64,000 bases of DNA from an uncultured Polaribacter sp. (GCF_947503875.1 NZ_CANNFH010000003.1:186001-250000); one strand, 5' to 3'; numbered from the stretch's first letter, positions 54,661-63,635 are shown. Made by a program: numbers and translations. Notes: generated by a model from the letters alone, not told the origin.

Positions 54661-55890
54661 ATGAAAAAATCCATACTCCAATCTTTAGGTCCAGGTTTAT
54701 TATTTGCTGGAGCAGCAATTGGCGTATCTCATTTGGTACAATCTACAAAAGCAGGTGCAGAGTTTGGTTTTGGTTTATTGTGGGCGTTACTTTTAGTCCA
54801 TATTTTTAAATATCCTTTTTTTCAATTTGGGCCACGTTATGCAACTGCTACTGGCGAAACTTTATTAGACGGTTATAAAAAACTAGGTAAAAGTGTTTTA
54901 ATAGTATATTATGTTCTAAATTTTGCTACCATGTTTACCATACAAGCTGCTGTTACCATTGTTACTGCAGGTTTGGCAACACAACTTTTTGGTGCTTTTG
55001 GTAGTGCAAATAATTTAGTTATTTGGGCTACAATTTTAATGTTTGTAAGCTTAATGTTCTTAGTAATTGGTAAATACAAATTACTAGATAATGTAATGAA
55101 ATACATTATTGTTATTTTAACTATTAGCACAATTATAGCTGTTTTAGTGGCATTATTTAGTAACAAACAAGCTTTTGATGTTACTCAAATAATACCTTCT
55201 GGCACGGTAGAAATCACCTTTTTAATAGCCTTTTTAGGTTGGATGCCAGCTCCTTTAGATGTTTCTATTTGGCACTCTATTTGGTCTGTAGAAAAAGACA
55301 AAACAACAATAGTTAAAACAAAAACCAAAGACGCTATTACAGATTTTAATATTGGTTATATTGGAGCCTTATTTTTGGGCATTTGTTTTGTGCTTTTAGG
55401 TGCTTTAGTAATGTATAAATCTGGCGAATCTTTTTCTAATAAAGGTACCGTCTTTGCACAACAACTTATAAACCTTTATACAAAAAACCTGGGGGAATTT
55501 TCGTCTATATTTATTGCTATAGCAGCATTTACCACTATGTTTAGCACTACAATAACTACTTTAGATGCTTCCCCTAGAACAATGAATAGAACAACAAAGC
55601 TACTATTTCATAAAAAGCTAAAATTTGGTTATTGGTTTTGGATTGTTTTTCTATTTCTAGGAACTTTTGTTATTTTAAATTTCTTTTTAGCAGATATGGG
55701 TTTACTCGTAAAAATAGCAACTATTTTATCTTTTTTAACTGCACCTTTTTACGCTATTTTAAATTTTGTTTTAATTACAGGCAAACATACACCTAAAGAA
55801 TATCAACCAAATATCTACTTAAAAATTTTAAGCATTGTTGGCATTCTTTTTTTATTAGGATTTAGTGTTTGGTTTTTATTGAATTTGTAA
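54661..55890 (+). CDS. NRAMP-related divalent cation transporter
   Basis: A 409-residue inner membrane carrier with about 11 helices, related to NRAMP metal transporters. The first helix (GPGLLFAGAAIGVSHLVQ) aligns without gaps to the canonical one, but the metal-binding DPGN is replaced by GVSH. The sixth-helix region has WMPAPLDVSIW. The loss of Asp and Asn means that Mn2+/Fe2+ transport cannot be assumed; NRAMP-related Mg2+ carriers also differ at this site. It follows the sigma factor gene closely. Confidence 0.85.
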   Translation: MKKSILQSLGPGLLFAGAAIGVSHLVQSTKAGAEFGFGLLWALLLVHIFKYPFFQFGPRYATATGETLLDGYKKLGKSVLIVYYVLNFATMFTIQAAVTIVTAGLATQLFGAFGSANNLVIWATILMFVSLMFLVIGKYKLLDNVMKYIIVILTISTIIAVLVALFSNKQAFDVTQIIPSGTVEITFLIAFLGWMPAPLDVSIWHSIWSVEKDKTTIVKTKTKDAITDFNIGYIGALFLGICFVLLGALVMYKSGESFSNKGTVFAQQLINLYTKNLGEFSSIFIAIAAFTTMFSTTITTLDASPRTMNRTTKLLFHKKLKFGYWFWIVFLFLGTFVILNFFLADMGLLVKIATILSFLTAPFYAILNFVLITGKHTPKEYQPNIYLKILSIVGILFLLGFSVWFLLNL

Positions 55891-56094
55891 AATATATAAT
55901 ATTTACGAAAAAATTAGCTGTGATTTCAAAAATAAAATACTCAAAAAGCAACAAAGAGAAAAAAATGGAAAAATATTAAAAATTTTTATTGCTTTTATTT
56001 TCTTTATCATTTTTAAAACTATTTTTTCTGATTGGGAACATTTTAAAGCAGGACTCTTTGGTACTTTTTAACATGTATATTAAACTTTCCTTTG

Positions 56095-56102
56095 TATCTT
56101 TG
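56095..56102 (+). promoter_or_regulatory. -7 box of lipA
   Basis: TATCTTTG, 24 bp upstream of the lipA ATG, a full match to TAnnTTTG. The -33 element is not clear. Confidence 0.5.
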
Positions 56103-56126
56103 TAAGTATAAAAATTAAAGAGCAAT

Positions 56127-57002
56127 ATGGCTGTAGAATCTGTAATACTACCAGAAAGACCTAAAAAACCAAAATGGCTTCGTGTAAAACTACCCGTTGG
56201 TAAAAAATACACAGAACTTAGAGGTTTAGTAGATAAATACAAACTAAATACCATTTGTACTAGTGGTAGTTGTCCAAACATGGGCGAATGTTGGGGAGAA
56301 GGAACTGCTACCTTTATGATTTTAGGGAATATTTGTACACGTTCTTGTGGCTTTTGTGGTGTAAAAACGGGAAGACCAGACACTGTAGAATGGGATGAAC
56401 CTGAAAAAGTAGCTCGTTCTATTAAAATAATGGGCATTAAACATGCTGTTATAACTTCTGTAGATAGAGACGATTTAAAAGATGGTGGCTCTATTATTTG
56501 GGCAGAAACTGTAGATGCAATTCGTAGAGCAAACCCTAAAACTACACTAGAAACTTTAATTCCAGATTTTCAAGGAAATACAAAGCAAATAGACAGAATT
56601 ATAGAAGTGCATCCAGAAGTTGTTTCTCATAATATGGAAACTGTAAGAAGGTTAACCAGAGAAGTACGTATTCAAGCAAAATACGATAGAAGTTTGGGTG
56701 TTTTAAAATATCTAAAGGAAAACGGAATGCGAACCAAAACTGGTTTAATGTTAGGTTTAGGTGAAAAAGAAGAGGAAGTTATACAAACCATGAAAGATTT
56801 ACGTGCAGTAAATTGCGATATAATTACCATTGGGCAATATTTACAACCTACCAAAATGCATTTACCTGTAAAGGAATTTATAACTCCAGATCAATTTAAA
56901 AAATATGAAACCTTAGGACTAGAAATGGGCTTTATGTTTGTAGAAAGTGGTGCTTTAGTGCGTTCTTCTTACAAGGCACATAAACATGCACAAGATTTAT
57001 AA
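56127..57002 (+). CDS. lipA: Lipoyl synthase
   Basis: A radical SAM enzyme that inserts two sulfurs into octanoyl groups on lipoyl domains. It has 291 residues. The auxiliary cluster cysteines are C44, C49 and C55 ([12 protein letters not shown]) and the SAM cluster cysteines C70, C74 and C77 (CTRSCGFC). The C-terminal Ser of the RSSYKAHK motif, which binds the auxiliary cluster, is present. It has its own promoter. A half copy of the valS-type repeat and a strong hairpin follow it. Confidence 0.98.
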   Translation: MAVESVILPERPKKPKWLRVKLPVGKKYTELRGLVDKYKLNTICTSGSCPNMGECWGEGTATFMILGNICTRSCGFCGVKTGRPDTVEWDEPEKVARSIKIMGIKHAVITSVDRDDLKDGGSIIWAETVDAIRRANPKTTLETLIPDFQGNTKQIDRIIEVHPEVVSHNMETVRRLTREVRIQAKYDRSLGVLKYLKENGMRTKTGLMLGLGEKEEEVIQTMKDLRAVNCDIITIGQYLQPTKMHLPVKEFITPDQFKKYETLGLEMGFMFVESGALVRSSYKAHKHAQDL

Positions 57003-57006
57003 AAGG

Positions 57007-57043
57007 CCTCTCTTAATCTCTCCAAAGGAGAGAAATACTCTTG
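57007..57043 (+). repeat. Half copy of the valS-type palindromic repeat
   Basis: Starts 5 bp after the lipA stop. It matches the left arm of the valS element at most positions, with the shared core CTCCAAAGGA, and differs mainly by C/T and G/A changes that keep the hairpin paired. Confidence 0.65.
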
Positions 57044-57092
57044 AATTATAGGGAACTCTTCCAAAAAAATTCACGCTGTAAGCGTATATTAA

Positions 57093-57134
57093 ATAAATAA
57101 AAACGATTCTCAAAAGAGAATCGTTTTTATTTAT
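57093..57134. terminator. Terminator after lipA
   Basis: A perfect 19-bp stem (57093-57111 with 57116-57134) and an AAAA loop, with A-rich and T-rich arms. Bidirectional in principle. Confidence 0.88.
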
Positions 57135-57142
57135 GTACACTT

Positions 57143-57158
57143 TGGCACGCAGTTTGTA
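57143..57158 (+). promoter_or_regulatory. Sigma54-like promoter
   Basis: TGGCACG-N4-TTGTA closely fits the -24/-12 consensus (TGGCACG-N4-TTGCA); the -12 GC is GT. GG and GT are 10 bp apart, as required. It lies just after the lipA terminator and reads towards the terminator at 57225, with no open frame between. Confidence 0.5.
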
Positions 57159-57167
57159 TTTGAATAA

Positions 57168-57257
57168 ACGAAAGCAACCTAGTAAACTGTTTTCATTGTG
57201 TAAATTATTTGAATTAGTTAGTTAAAAAAACCATCTCGAAAGAGATGGTTTTTTATT
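57168..57257 (+). ncRNA. Candidate small RNA
   Basis: About 90 nt between the expected start of the sigma54-like promoter (about 10 nt after the -12 element) and the end of a perfect terminator at 57225-57254. No start codon with a plausible frame is present. The 5' part is unstructured and the 3' end is a GAAA-capped hairpin with U6, the usual layout of bacterial regulatory RNAs. The exact start is inferred. Confidence 0.4.
57225..57254. terminator. Second terminator, between the candidate RNA and the cystathionine synthase gene
   Basis: A perfect 13-bp stem (57225-57237 with 57242-57254) with a GAAA tetraloop, A6 on the left and T6 on the right. It serves the candidate RNA on the plus strand and the cystathionine synthase gene on the minus strand. 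Confidence 0.92.
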
Positions 57258-57300
57258 TAACAACAAATAATCGCTGTTTATCTTTAATATTACTTGTAAA

Positions 57301-58671
57301 TTAAATAGCACTAATTATATCATACTTTGTAATAATTTGGTGGTTCCCATCTTCTAAATCTACTAAAACTGCCTGATTTTCTATGCTTATCAATTTAGAA
57401 ATTTCTTCTAATTTAGCTGTTTTGGAAACTACAGGATATGGTTTGCCCATAATATCTTTAATAGGTTTATCTGCAATATGCTTATCATTCATAAAATGAT
57501 GAATTAACACAGATTCATCTAAAGAACCTACAAAACCATTTACATCTTTTACTGGCAATTGAGATATTTTTAAACTTTTCATGCGTTCTATTGCATGCGA
57601 AACCAATTCTTCGGTTTGTACAGCCAATAAAGGTTTATCACTATGGTTTTCTACCAAATCTGCTGCTGTTTTAATATCTTCTTCTACAAAACCTCTATCA
57701 CGCATCCAATCGTTATTAAACATTTTACCAACATACCTACTTCCATGATCGTGAAATAAAACCACCACAACATCATCTTTTGTAAAGTGTTCTTTTAATT
57801 GCAACAAACCTTTTACAGCAGCTCCAGCAGAATTTCCTAAAAACATACCTTCCTCTTTTGCCAAACGTTGTGTGTAAATGGCAGCATCTTTATCGGTTAC
57901 TTTTGTAAAACCATCTATTACTCCAAAATTTACATTTTTTGGTAAAATGTCTTCTCCAATTCCCTCTGTTATGTAAGGATAAATTTCATTTTCATCAAAA
58001 ATACCAGTTTCGTGGTATTTTTTAAAAACAGAACCATAGGTATCAATTCCCCAAACTTTTATGGTTTTACCTTCTTGTTTGGCTTTCATTTTTAAGTAAC
58101 TTCCAACGCCAGAAATGGTTCCTCCTGTGCCTACTCCAACTACAAAATGCGTAACTTTTCCTTCTGTTTGTTCCCAAATTTCTGGTCCTGTACTTAAAAA
58201 ATGCGCTTTACAATTACTAGGGTTGTCATACTGATTTACATACCAAGAATTTGGTGTTTCTTCTCCCAAACGTTTAGAAACCGAGTAATAAGAACGTGCA
58301 TCATCTGGCTCTACATTTGTTGGGCAAACCACTACTTCTGCACCAACTGCACGTAAAATATCTATTTTTTCTTTAGACTGCTTGTCTGCCATTACAAAAA
58401 TACATTTGTAGCCTTTTACAATAGCTGCCAAAGCCAATCCCATTCCTGTGTTTCCAGAAGTTCCTTCTATAATTGTGCCACCAGGTTTTAAACGGCCATC
58501 TGCTTCTGCATCTTCTATCATTTGCAACGCCATTCTATCTTTTACAGAGTTTCCTGGGTTAAAAGTTTCGTATTTAGACAAAACCAAACATGGCAATTCT
58601 TTAGTTAAAGTGTTTAATTTTACCATTGGTGTGTTGCCAATAGTTTCTAATATATTTTCTGCGTAATTCAT
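57301..58671 (-). CDS. Cystathionine beta-synthase-type enzyme with CBS domains
   Basis: A PLP enzyme joining serine (or O-acetylserine) and homocysteine or sulfide. It has 456 residues. The catalytic domain has IGNTPMVKLN, the PLP lysine K44 (NPGNSVKDRM), EGTSGNTGMGLA and GVGTGGTISG. Two C-terminal CBS domains (about 335-456) match cystathionine beta-synthase architecture rather than plain CysK. The choice between cystathionine and cysteine synthase activity is not settled by the sequence. Confidence 0.92.
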   Translation of the reverse strand: MNYAENILETIGNTPMVKLNTLTKELPCLVLSKYETFNPGNSVKDRMALQMIEDAEADGRLKPGGTIIEGTSGNTGMGLALAAIVKGYKCIFVMADKQSKEKIDILRAVGAEVVVCPTNVEPDDARSYYSVSKRLGEETPNSWYVNQYDNPSNCKAHFLSTGPEIWEQTEGKVTHFVVGVGTGGTISGVGSYLKMKAKQEGKTIKVWGIDTYGSVFKKYHETGIFDENEIYPYITEGIGEDILPKNVNFGVIDGFTKVTDKDAAIYTQRLAKEEGMFLGNSAGAAVKGLLQLKEHFTKDDVVVVLFHDHGSRYVGKMFNNDWMRDRGFVEEDIKTAADLVENHSDKPLLAVQTEELVSHAIERMKSLKISQLPVKDVNGFVGSLDESVLIHHFMNDKHIADKPIKDIMGKPYPVVSKTAKLEEISKLISIENQAVLVDLEDGNHQIITKYDIISAI

Positions 58672-58701
58672 TTCTTTAAATTCTATTACAAATATAAATT
58701 A

Positions 58702-59040
58702 TTTTTTGGGCGTTCCCACGCAGAAAAAGCGTGGTCGTGCTTTCCATTATATCTTTTTATTAATATTGCTTTTTTAAACTATAGTTTTGCTACCAAAAAG
58801 CGAATTGTTTTTAAAGATACAAAATGAAATTGGCAATAAAAAGGATGCCATTGCAATCACTAACGCAGAAAGTCTAACAGCTAATGGTTTTGCCTAAAGT
58901 TACTAGAATTTCTGCGTTAGCGATTGAACGGTCTGTCTGAGCTCTCCCGCTTTTTTTTGCGGGAAGCGAGTGTATTTCGACTTGGCTCAATATAAACTCA
59001 AGCGCGCCCAAGCTTTTTCTGCTTGAGAACGCCCAAAATA
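58702..59040. repeat. 339-bp element with 39-bp terminal inverted repeats
   Basis: The arms 58702-58740 and 59002-59040 are inverted copies that differ at only a few positions. Each arm contains a hairpin around an AGAAAAA loop, and the stems differ by compensating changes (CACGC/GCGTG versus CAAGC/GCTTG). Inside are another inverted pair (ACTAACGCAGAAA, near 58860 and 58909) and a TCCCGC/GCGGGA hairpin with a T8 loop. The element fills the gap between two minus-strand genes, ends 2 bp from the sbtA stop, and encodes nothing. It looks like a REP/BIME or MITE unit. Confidence 0.8.
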
Positions 59041-59042
59041 TT

Positions 59043-60005
59043 TTAGAAAGATTCTATAATCATTAAATACAAAGGCATCCCTAAAGTAATATTAAACGGA
59101 AAAGTAATTGCCAACGCCATTGGTATATATAAACCTGGGTTTGCTTTTGGTGCAGCTAGTTTCATAGCAGCTGGCACTGCAATGTAAGAAGCACTTGCCG
59201 CAAGTATTGCCATTAATAATCTATTCCCCACTTCCTCCATAAACAAGCCACTAATAATAGCTACCAAACAACCATTTATTAACGGAATTATAATAGCAAA
59301 AGAGAGTGTAAACCAACCTTTTTTAATTAATGCTTTTAATTTACCACCACTAGTTATTCCCATATCTAATAAGAAAACTGCTAAAAACCCTTTAAAAATA
59401 TCTGTGGTAAAGGGTTTAATACCTGCTGCTTGTAAATCGTTTGTAAAATACCCAACAAATAAACTACCAATAATTAACACTACAGAACCATTGGTTAAAG
59501 AATGATGAATAACCTTACTAAAAGACATTTTATCTTTTTTGTTTTTATTATTTATAGCAATTAATAAAACACCTACAATAATAGACGGAGCTTCCATCAA
59601 GGCCATAACTGCAACCATATGCCCACCAAAAGGTATATTAGAAAGTTCTAAAAAAGAGATAGTTGTTACAAAAGTAACAGCACTTACAGAACCATAGGCT
59701 GATGCAATTGCCCCAGAATTTTCTACACTTAATTTTATGCGTAAAATAAAGTAACAATAAATAGGTACTACTAAAGCTAATAAGATTCCAAAAAATAGAG
59801 AACCAATAATTTCTGATGTAATTTCACTATGCGCCAATTCTTGACCACCTTTAAAACCAATGGCCAATAAAAGGTATAAAGAAATAAATTTAGAGGAGTT
59901 TTCTGGAATTTTTAAATCGCTTTTTAAGTTTACGGCAATTAAACCTAAAAAGAAGAATAATAAAGCTGGGTTTGTTAAATTGTCTACTAAATAATGTAAA
60001 TCCAT
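59043..60005 (-). CDS. sbtA: Sodium-dependent bicarbonate transporter, SbtA family
   Basis: A 320-residue inner membrane protein with about ten helices, of the SbtA family, which takes up bicarbonate with sodium in cyanobacteria. The N-terminal NLTNPALLFFFLGLIAVNLKS, LAIGFKGGQELAHS, and the inverted repeat with DMGITSGGKLKAL support this. It is divergent from a LysR regulator gene. In a heterotroph, bicarbonate could feed anaplerotic carboxylation; that role is inferred. Confidence 0.88.
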   Translation of the reverse strand: MDLHYLVDNLTNPALLFFFLGLIAVNLKSDLKIPENSSKFISLYLLLAIGFKGGQELAHSEITSEIIGSLFFGILLALVVPIYCYFILRIKLSVENSGAIASAYGSVSAVTFVTTISFLELSNIPFGGHMVAVMALMEAPSIIVGVLLIAINNKNKKDKMSFSKVIHHSLTNGSVVLIIGSLFVGYFTNDLQAAGIKPFTTDIFKGFLAVFLLDMGITSGGKLKALIKKGWFTLSFAIIIPLINGCLVAIISGLFMEEVGNRLLMAILAASASYIAVPAAMKLAAPKANPGLYIPMALAITFPFNITLGMPLYLMIIESF

Positions 60006-60121
60006 GTGTTAATTTTTGGAAAATAGATGTAATTAATTTGTTTTAAAATTTTTGACAAAGAAATACCTATTATTTTATATATTTTTATTTATATTTATTA
60101 TGTAGTACATTAAATTTATTT

Positions 60122-61045
60122 ATGAATTATACTTTACATCAATTAGAAATTTTTAGAAAAATAGCAGAAGTTAAAAGCGTTACTAAAGCCTCTGAACAGC
60201 TCTTTTTAACACAACCCGCAGTTTCTATTCAGTTAAAAAACTTTCAAGACCAGTTTAATTTACCTTTGTTTGAAGTAGTTGGCAGAAAATTATACATTAC
60301 AGAATTTGGTGAGGAAATTTCTGAGACTGCCGCAAAAATTTTAGAGCAGGTAGATGCTATTAATTACAAATCGGCATTTTTTGAAGGTGAATTGGCAGGT
60401 AAACTAAAAATAGCTATTGTTTCTACAGCAAAATATGTAATGCCCTTTTTTTTAGCAGATTTTATTCAGCAAAATGAGAGCGTAGATCTAACTATGGATG
60501 TTACCAATAAAATGTCTGTAATTAGAAGTTTAGAAAACAACCAATGTGATTTTGCAATGGTTTCTACCATTCCTAAAAAACTAAAAACACACAATATAGA
60601 GTTAATGAAAAACAAGCTTTATTTTGTTGCTAATAAAGATTTTAAAACATCTAAAAATAGTTTGGCAATTAAAAACCTAAACGAAAATATATTTATATTT
60701 AGAGAGCAAGGTTCTGCTACGCGTTTGGCTATGGAACGTTTTTTAGTAAAACACAAAGTAAAAATTAAAAAGAAAATGGAACTTACTTCTAATGAGGCTT
60801 TAAAACAAGCTGTTATTGCAGGTTTAGGTATTTCTATTATGCCCATTATTGGTATTAAAAACGAATTACAAACAGGTGAATTGCAAATATTAGATATTAA
60901 AACCTTACCCTTAGAAACCAATTGGAATTTAATCTGGTTAAAAACCAAAAATCTATCTACAGTGGCAAAAGCATTTAAAAATCATATAGAAAAAGAGAAA
61001 CAAAGCTTAACCGAAAAACATTTTTCTTGGGTTTTAAAAGAATAA
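60122..61045 (+). CDS. LysR-family transcriptional regulator, CbbR-like
   Basis: A 307-residue LysR-type regulator. The winged helix-turn-helix occupies residues 1-60 (LHQLEIFRKIAEVKSVTKASEQLFLTQ), and the effector-binding domain follows from about 90 (LKIAIVSTAKYVMPFFLADF). It is divergent from sbtA with 116 bp between, so it probably controls that gene. CbbR-type regulators respond to metabolites of carbon fixation; the effector here is unknown. Confidence 0.92.
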   Translation: MNYTLHQLEIFRKIAEVKSVTKASEQLFLTQPAVSIQLKNFQDQFNLPLFEVVGRKLYITEFGEEISETAAKILEQVDAINYKSAFFEGELAGKLKIAIVSTAKYVMPFFLADFIQQNESVDLTMDVTNKMSVIRSLENNQCDFAMVSTIPKKLKTHNIELMKNKLYFVANKDFKTSKNSLAIKNLNENIFIFREQGSATRLAMERFLVKHKVKIKKKMELTSNEALKQAVIAGLGISIMPIIGIKNELQTGELQILDIKTLPLETNWNLIWLKTKNLSTVAKAFKNHIEKEKQSLTEKHFSWVLKE

Positions 61046-61049
61046 ACTG

Positions 61050-62285
61050 CTACGCAAATTTTATAGATTTTGCCGGATTTATTTTAGTGATTATGTAAGA
61101 AGGGATAATCAACATTAAAAAACAAAGCACTAAAGTACCAATATTTAATGCTAAAATTGCCCAAACAGAAATATGTACTGGCATTACAGAGACATAATAA
61201 GTTTCTGGATTTAAGGTAATAATTTCAAAAAAATACTGAATCGCAATAATTGACAAACCAATAATATTTCCCCAGAAAAGTCCTTTTAAAATTAAATATG
61301 ACGCATTGTATAAAAATACTTTTCTAATGCTAGAATTATTACTCCCCAAGGCTTTTAAAATGCCAATCATTTGCACGCGTTCTAAAATTAACACAAGTAA
61401 TGCAGTTATCATGTTAATACCAGCAATTAAAATCATTATTGCAATTATAAACCAAACGTTATTGTCAAATAATTTGATCCAATCAAAAACAGTTGGGTAT
61501 AAATCTAGAATAGATTTTGCATTTAAAGTTGCTCCAATTTCACCATAAATCTCCTCTCCTTTTGCTTTAATATCATCAAAATCATCTAAAACTACCTCAA
61601 AACCACCAACTTGATTTTCTGTCCATTTATTTAATTTTTGCACTTCTCTAATATCACCAATCATCATATTTTTATCAAACTGCGCAAAACCAGAGTTGTA
61701 AATACCAACAATTGTATATTTTCTGGTAGATGGTAATTTACTGTTTGTAGTTTTTAAAAATGTAGCATTTATGGTATCGTTTAATTTTAATTGTAAACGA
61801 TTGGCAATAGTTTCAGAAAGCAAAATACCTTTTGTTCTAGGTAAACTAAAATCTGGCAACTTCCCCTTAATAATATATTCTTTAAACAAAGACCAATCAT
61901 AATCTGTAGAAACACCTTTAAAAACAATACCTTCAAAATTAGTTTTAGTTCTTAAAATACCACCTTTATTGGCATAAATTTGTACGTTTTTAACGCCAGA
62001 AATATTTTTAAATTCCGGATAAAAATCTTGTGTTTTACTTATAGGAGTTGTAGAAACGTCTGAGTTATTATTATCGTAATTTAAAATTTGCACATGCCCT
62101 TTAAAAGCGGCCATTTTATCACGAATTTTTAATTGCGAACCACTAGCAGTTGCCACAGCAATTAGCATAATAATTATACCCAAAGTAATTGCTGTAGTTG
62201 CAATTTTTATTATTGGTGAGGATATGCTACTTTTATACTTTTTGCCAGCAATAATGCGTTTGGCTATAAATAACTCGTAATTCAA
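61050..62285 (-). CDS. FtsX/LolE-type permease
   Basis: A 411-residue inner membrane protein with the MacB/FtsX layout: first helix at about 25-47, a large periplasmic domain to about 275, and three helices at the C-terminal end (about 278-300, 322-350 and 375-398). It resembles LolC/LolE of lipoprotein release, as flavobacterial homologues of this type do. The ATPase partner is not nearby. It starts with TTG (MNYELFIAKRIIAGKK), only 4 bp from the ATG of the divergent gene. Confidence 0.88.
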   Translation of the reverse strand: MNYELFIAKRIIAGKKYKSSISSPIIKIATTAITLGIIIMLIAVATASGSQLKIRDKMAAFKGHVQILNYDNNNSDVSTTPISKTQDFYPEFKNISGVKNVQIYANKGGILRTKTNFEGIVFKGVSTDYDWSLFKEYIIKGKLPDFSLPRTKGILLSETIANRLQLKLNDTINATFLKTTNSKLPSTRKYTIVGIYNSGFAQFDKNMMIGDIREVQKLNKWTENQVGGFEVVLDDFDDIKAKGEEIYGEIGATLNAKSILDLYPTVFDWIKLFDNNVWFIIAIMILIAGINMITALLVLILERVQMIGILKALGSNNSSIRKVFLYNASYLILKGLFWGNIIGLSIIAIQYFFEIITLNPETYYVSVMPVHISVWAILALNIGTLVLCFLMLIIPSYIITKINPAKSIKFA

Positions 62286-62289
62286 ATTA

Positions 62290-63573
62290 ATGATAAAATT
62301 TATTCACATCAAAAGTACATATTTATTCTTATTTCTTTTGTTCAATTTTCAGTTGATTTCTTGTGCAAAACGAGTTAAAAGTTCTGAATTAAAAGTGCTG
62401 CGTCTAAAAAAAGATAGCATTATAATAACAGGTGCAGCAAAAACTGATTTGTATTTGAATTTATTGAAAGGTAAAAACGTAGCTGTGGTTGCCAATCAAA
62501 CTTCTGTAATTTATAAGAAAAGAGATTCTGTTTTTTGGGTAGATCCAGAAACAAATGAAAAAGGATTAGAAAAAGTCTCTTATCCAAATATACATTTGGT
62601 TGACAGTTTATTATCTTTAAATATATCTGTAGAAAAAGTGTTTTCTCCAGAACATGGTTTTAGAGGAAAAGCAGATGCTGCAGAATTGGTAAAAGATGGT
62701 TTTGATACTAAAACTGGTTTGCCCATAATTTCTTTATATGGCAAAAACAAAAAGCCAACAAAAGAACAATTAAAAGGAATTGATATTGTAGTTTTTGATA
62801 TTCAAGATGTTGGTGTGCGTTTTTACACTTATATTTCTACTTTACATTTTGTAATGGAAGCTTGTGCAGAAAACGGAATTTCTGTTATTCTATTGGACAG
62901 ACCTAACCCAAATGGACATTATGTTGATGGCCCAACTTTAGAAATGAAACATAGCAGTTTTGTGGGTAAACATCCTGTACCTGTGGTTTACGGAATGACA
63001 ATTGGCGAATATGGACAAATGATAAATGGAGAAAAATGGCTTAAAAACGGAATTCAATGTGATTTAAAAGTGATTCCTTTAGAAAATTATACGCATAATT
63101 CTAAATATCATTTACCTATAAGACCTTCACCTAATTTACCCAATGACAAAAGTATAAACCTATACCCTAGCCTTGGTTTTTTTGAAGGAACTACTATAAA
63201 TGCAGGACGTGGAACAGAATTTCAGTTTCAAAAATATGGTGCTCCATTTTTTGCTAAAAGTGATTTTAGTTATACTCCAAAAGCAAATTTTGGCGCTAAA
63301 TACCCAAAACATCAAAACAAATTATGTTATGGTGTAAATTTAATTGAAACGCCACATTTATCTAAAATTGATATCTCTTTTTTAATTGATGCTTATCAAA
63401 AAACACCAAAAACAGAAAAATTCTTCGGTGTTACTTTTACCATTCATACAGGAAACACAACTTTACAAAAACAAATAGAGCAAGGTTTATCTGCAGAAGA
63501 AATTAGAAAAAGTTGGGAAAAAGATTTGGAAAGTTTTAAGAAAATTAGAGAAAAATATTTGATCTATAAATAA
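62290..63573 (+). CDS. DUF1343 lipoprotein, NamZ-type exo-muramidase
   Basis: A 427-residue lipoprotein of the DUF1343 family, which includes the exo-beta-N-acetylmuramidase NamZ used in peptidoglycan recycling. It has lipobox Cys25 (FQLISCAKR), VANQTSVI, the family core FSPEHGFRGKADAAE, VVFDIQDVGVRFYTY, DRPNPNG and the C-terminal GRGTEFQFQ and PSPNLPN segments. The substrate would be MurNAc-peptide or disaccharide ends. Confidence 0.9.
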   Translation: MIKFIHIKSTYLFLFLLFNFQLISCAKRVKSSELKVLRLKKDSIIITGAAKTDLYLNLLKGKNVAVVANQTSVIYKKRDSVFWVDPETNEKGLEKVSYPNIHLVDSLLSLNISVEKVFSPEHGFRGKADAAELVKDGFDTKTGLPIISLYGKNKKPTKEQLKGIDIVVFDIQDVGVRFYTYISTLHFVMEACAENGISVILLDRPNPNGHYVDGPTLEMKHSSFVGKHPVPVVYGMTIGEYGQMINGEKWLKNGIQCDLKVIPLENYTHNSKYHLPIRPSPNLPNDKSINLYPSLGFFEGTTINAGRGTEFQFQKYGAPFFAKSDFSYTPKANFGAKYPKHQNKLCYGVNLIETPHLSKIDISFLIDAYQKTPKTEKFFGVTFTIHTGNTTLQKQIEQGLSAEEIRKSWEKDLESFKKIREKYLIYK

Positions 63574-63600
63574 GTTTTACATTCTTAGAAAGAAAGTGAT

Positions 63601-63625
63601 TTGTCATTCCTACGGAAGGAGGAAT
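63601..63625. repeat. Short hairpin repeat, TGTCATTCC type
   Basis: TTGTCATTCC followed by a hairpin ATTCCT/AGGAAT with an 8-nt loop. It shares the TGTCATT start with the element at 45623 and looks like a fragment of a dispersed repeat common in Flavobacteriia. It lies between two convergent genes. Confidence 0.5.
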
Positions 63626-63635
63626 AATAGAAAAA

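Noticed and set aside
55200..55220. TGGCACGG in the NRAMP-related gene as a second sigma54 promoter
   Set aside because: Inside a coding region and without a TTGC/TTGT -12 element at the correct spacing.
55976..56437. Minus-strand frame of 153 codons covering the lipA start
   Set aside because: It is antisense to the conserved N-terminal half of lipA and covers its promoter; the protein sequence is the complement of radical SAM codons.
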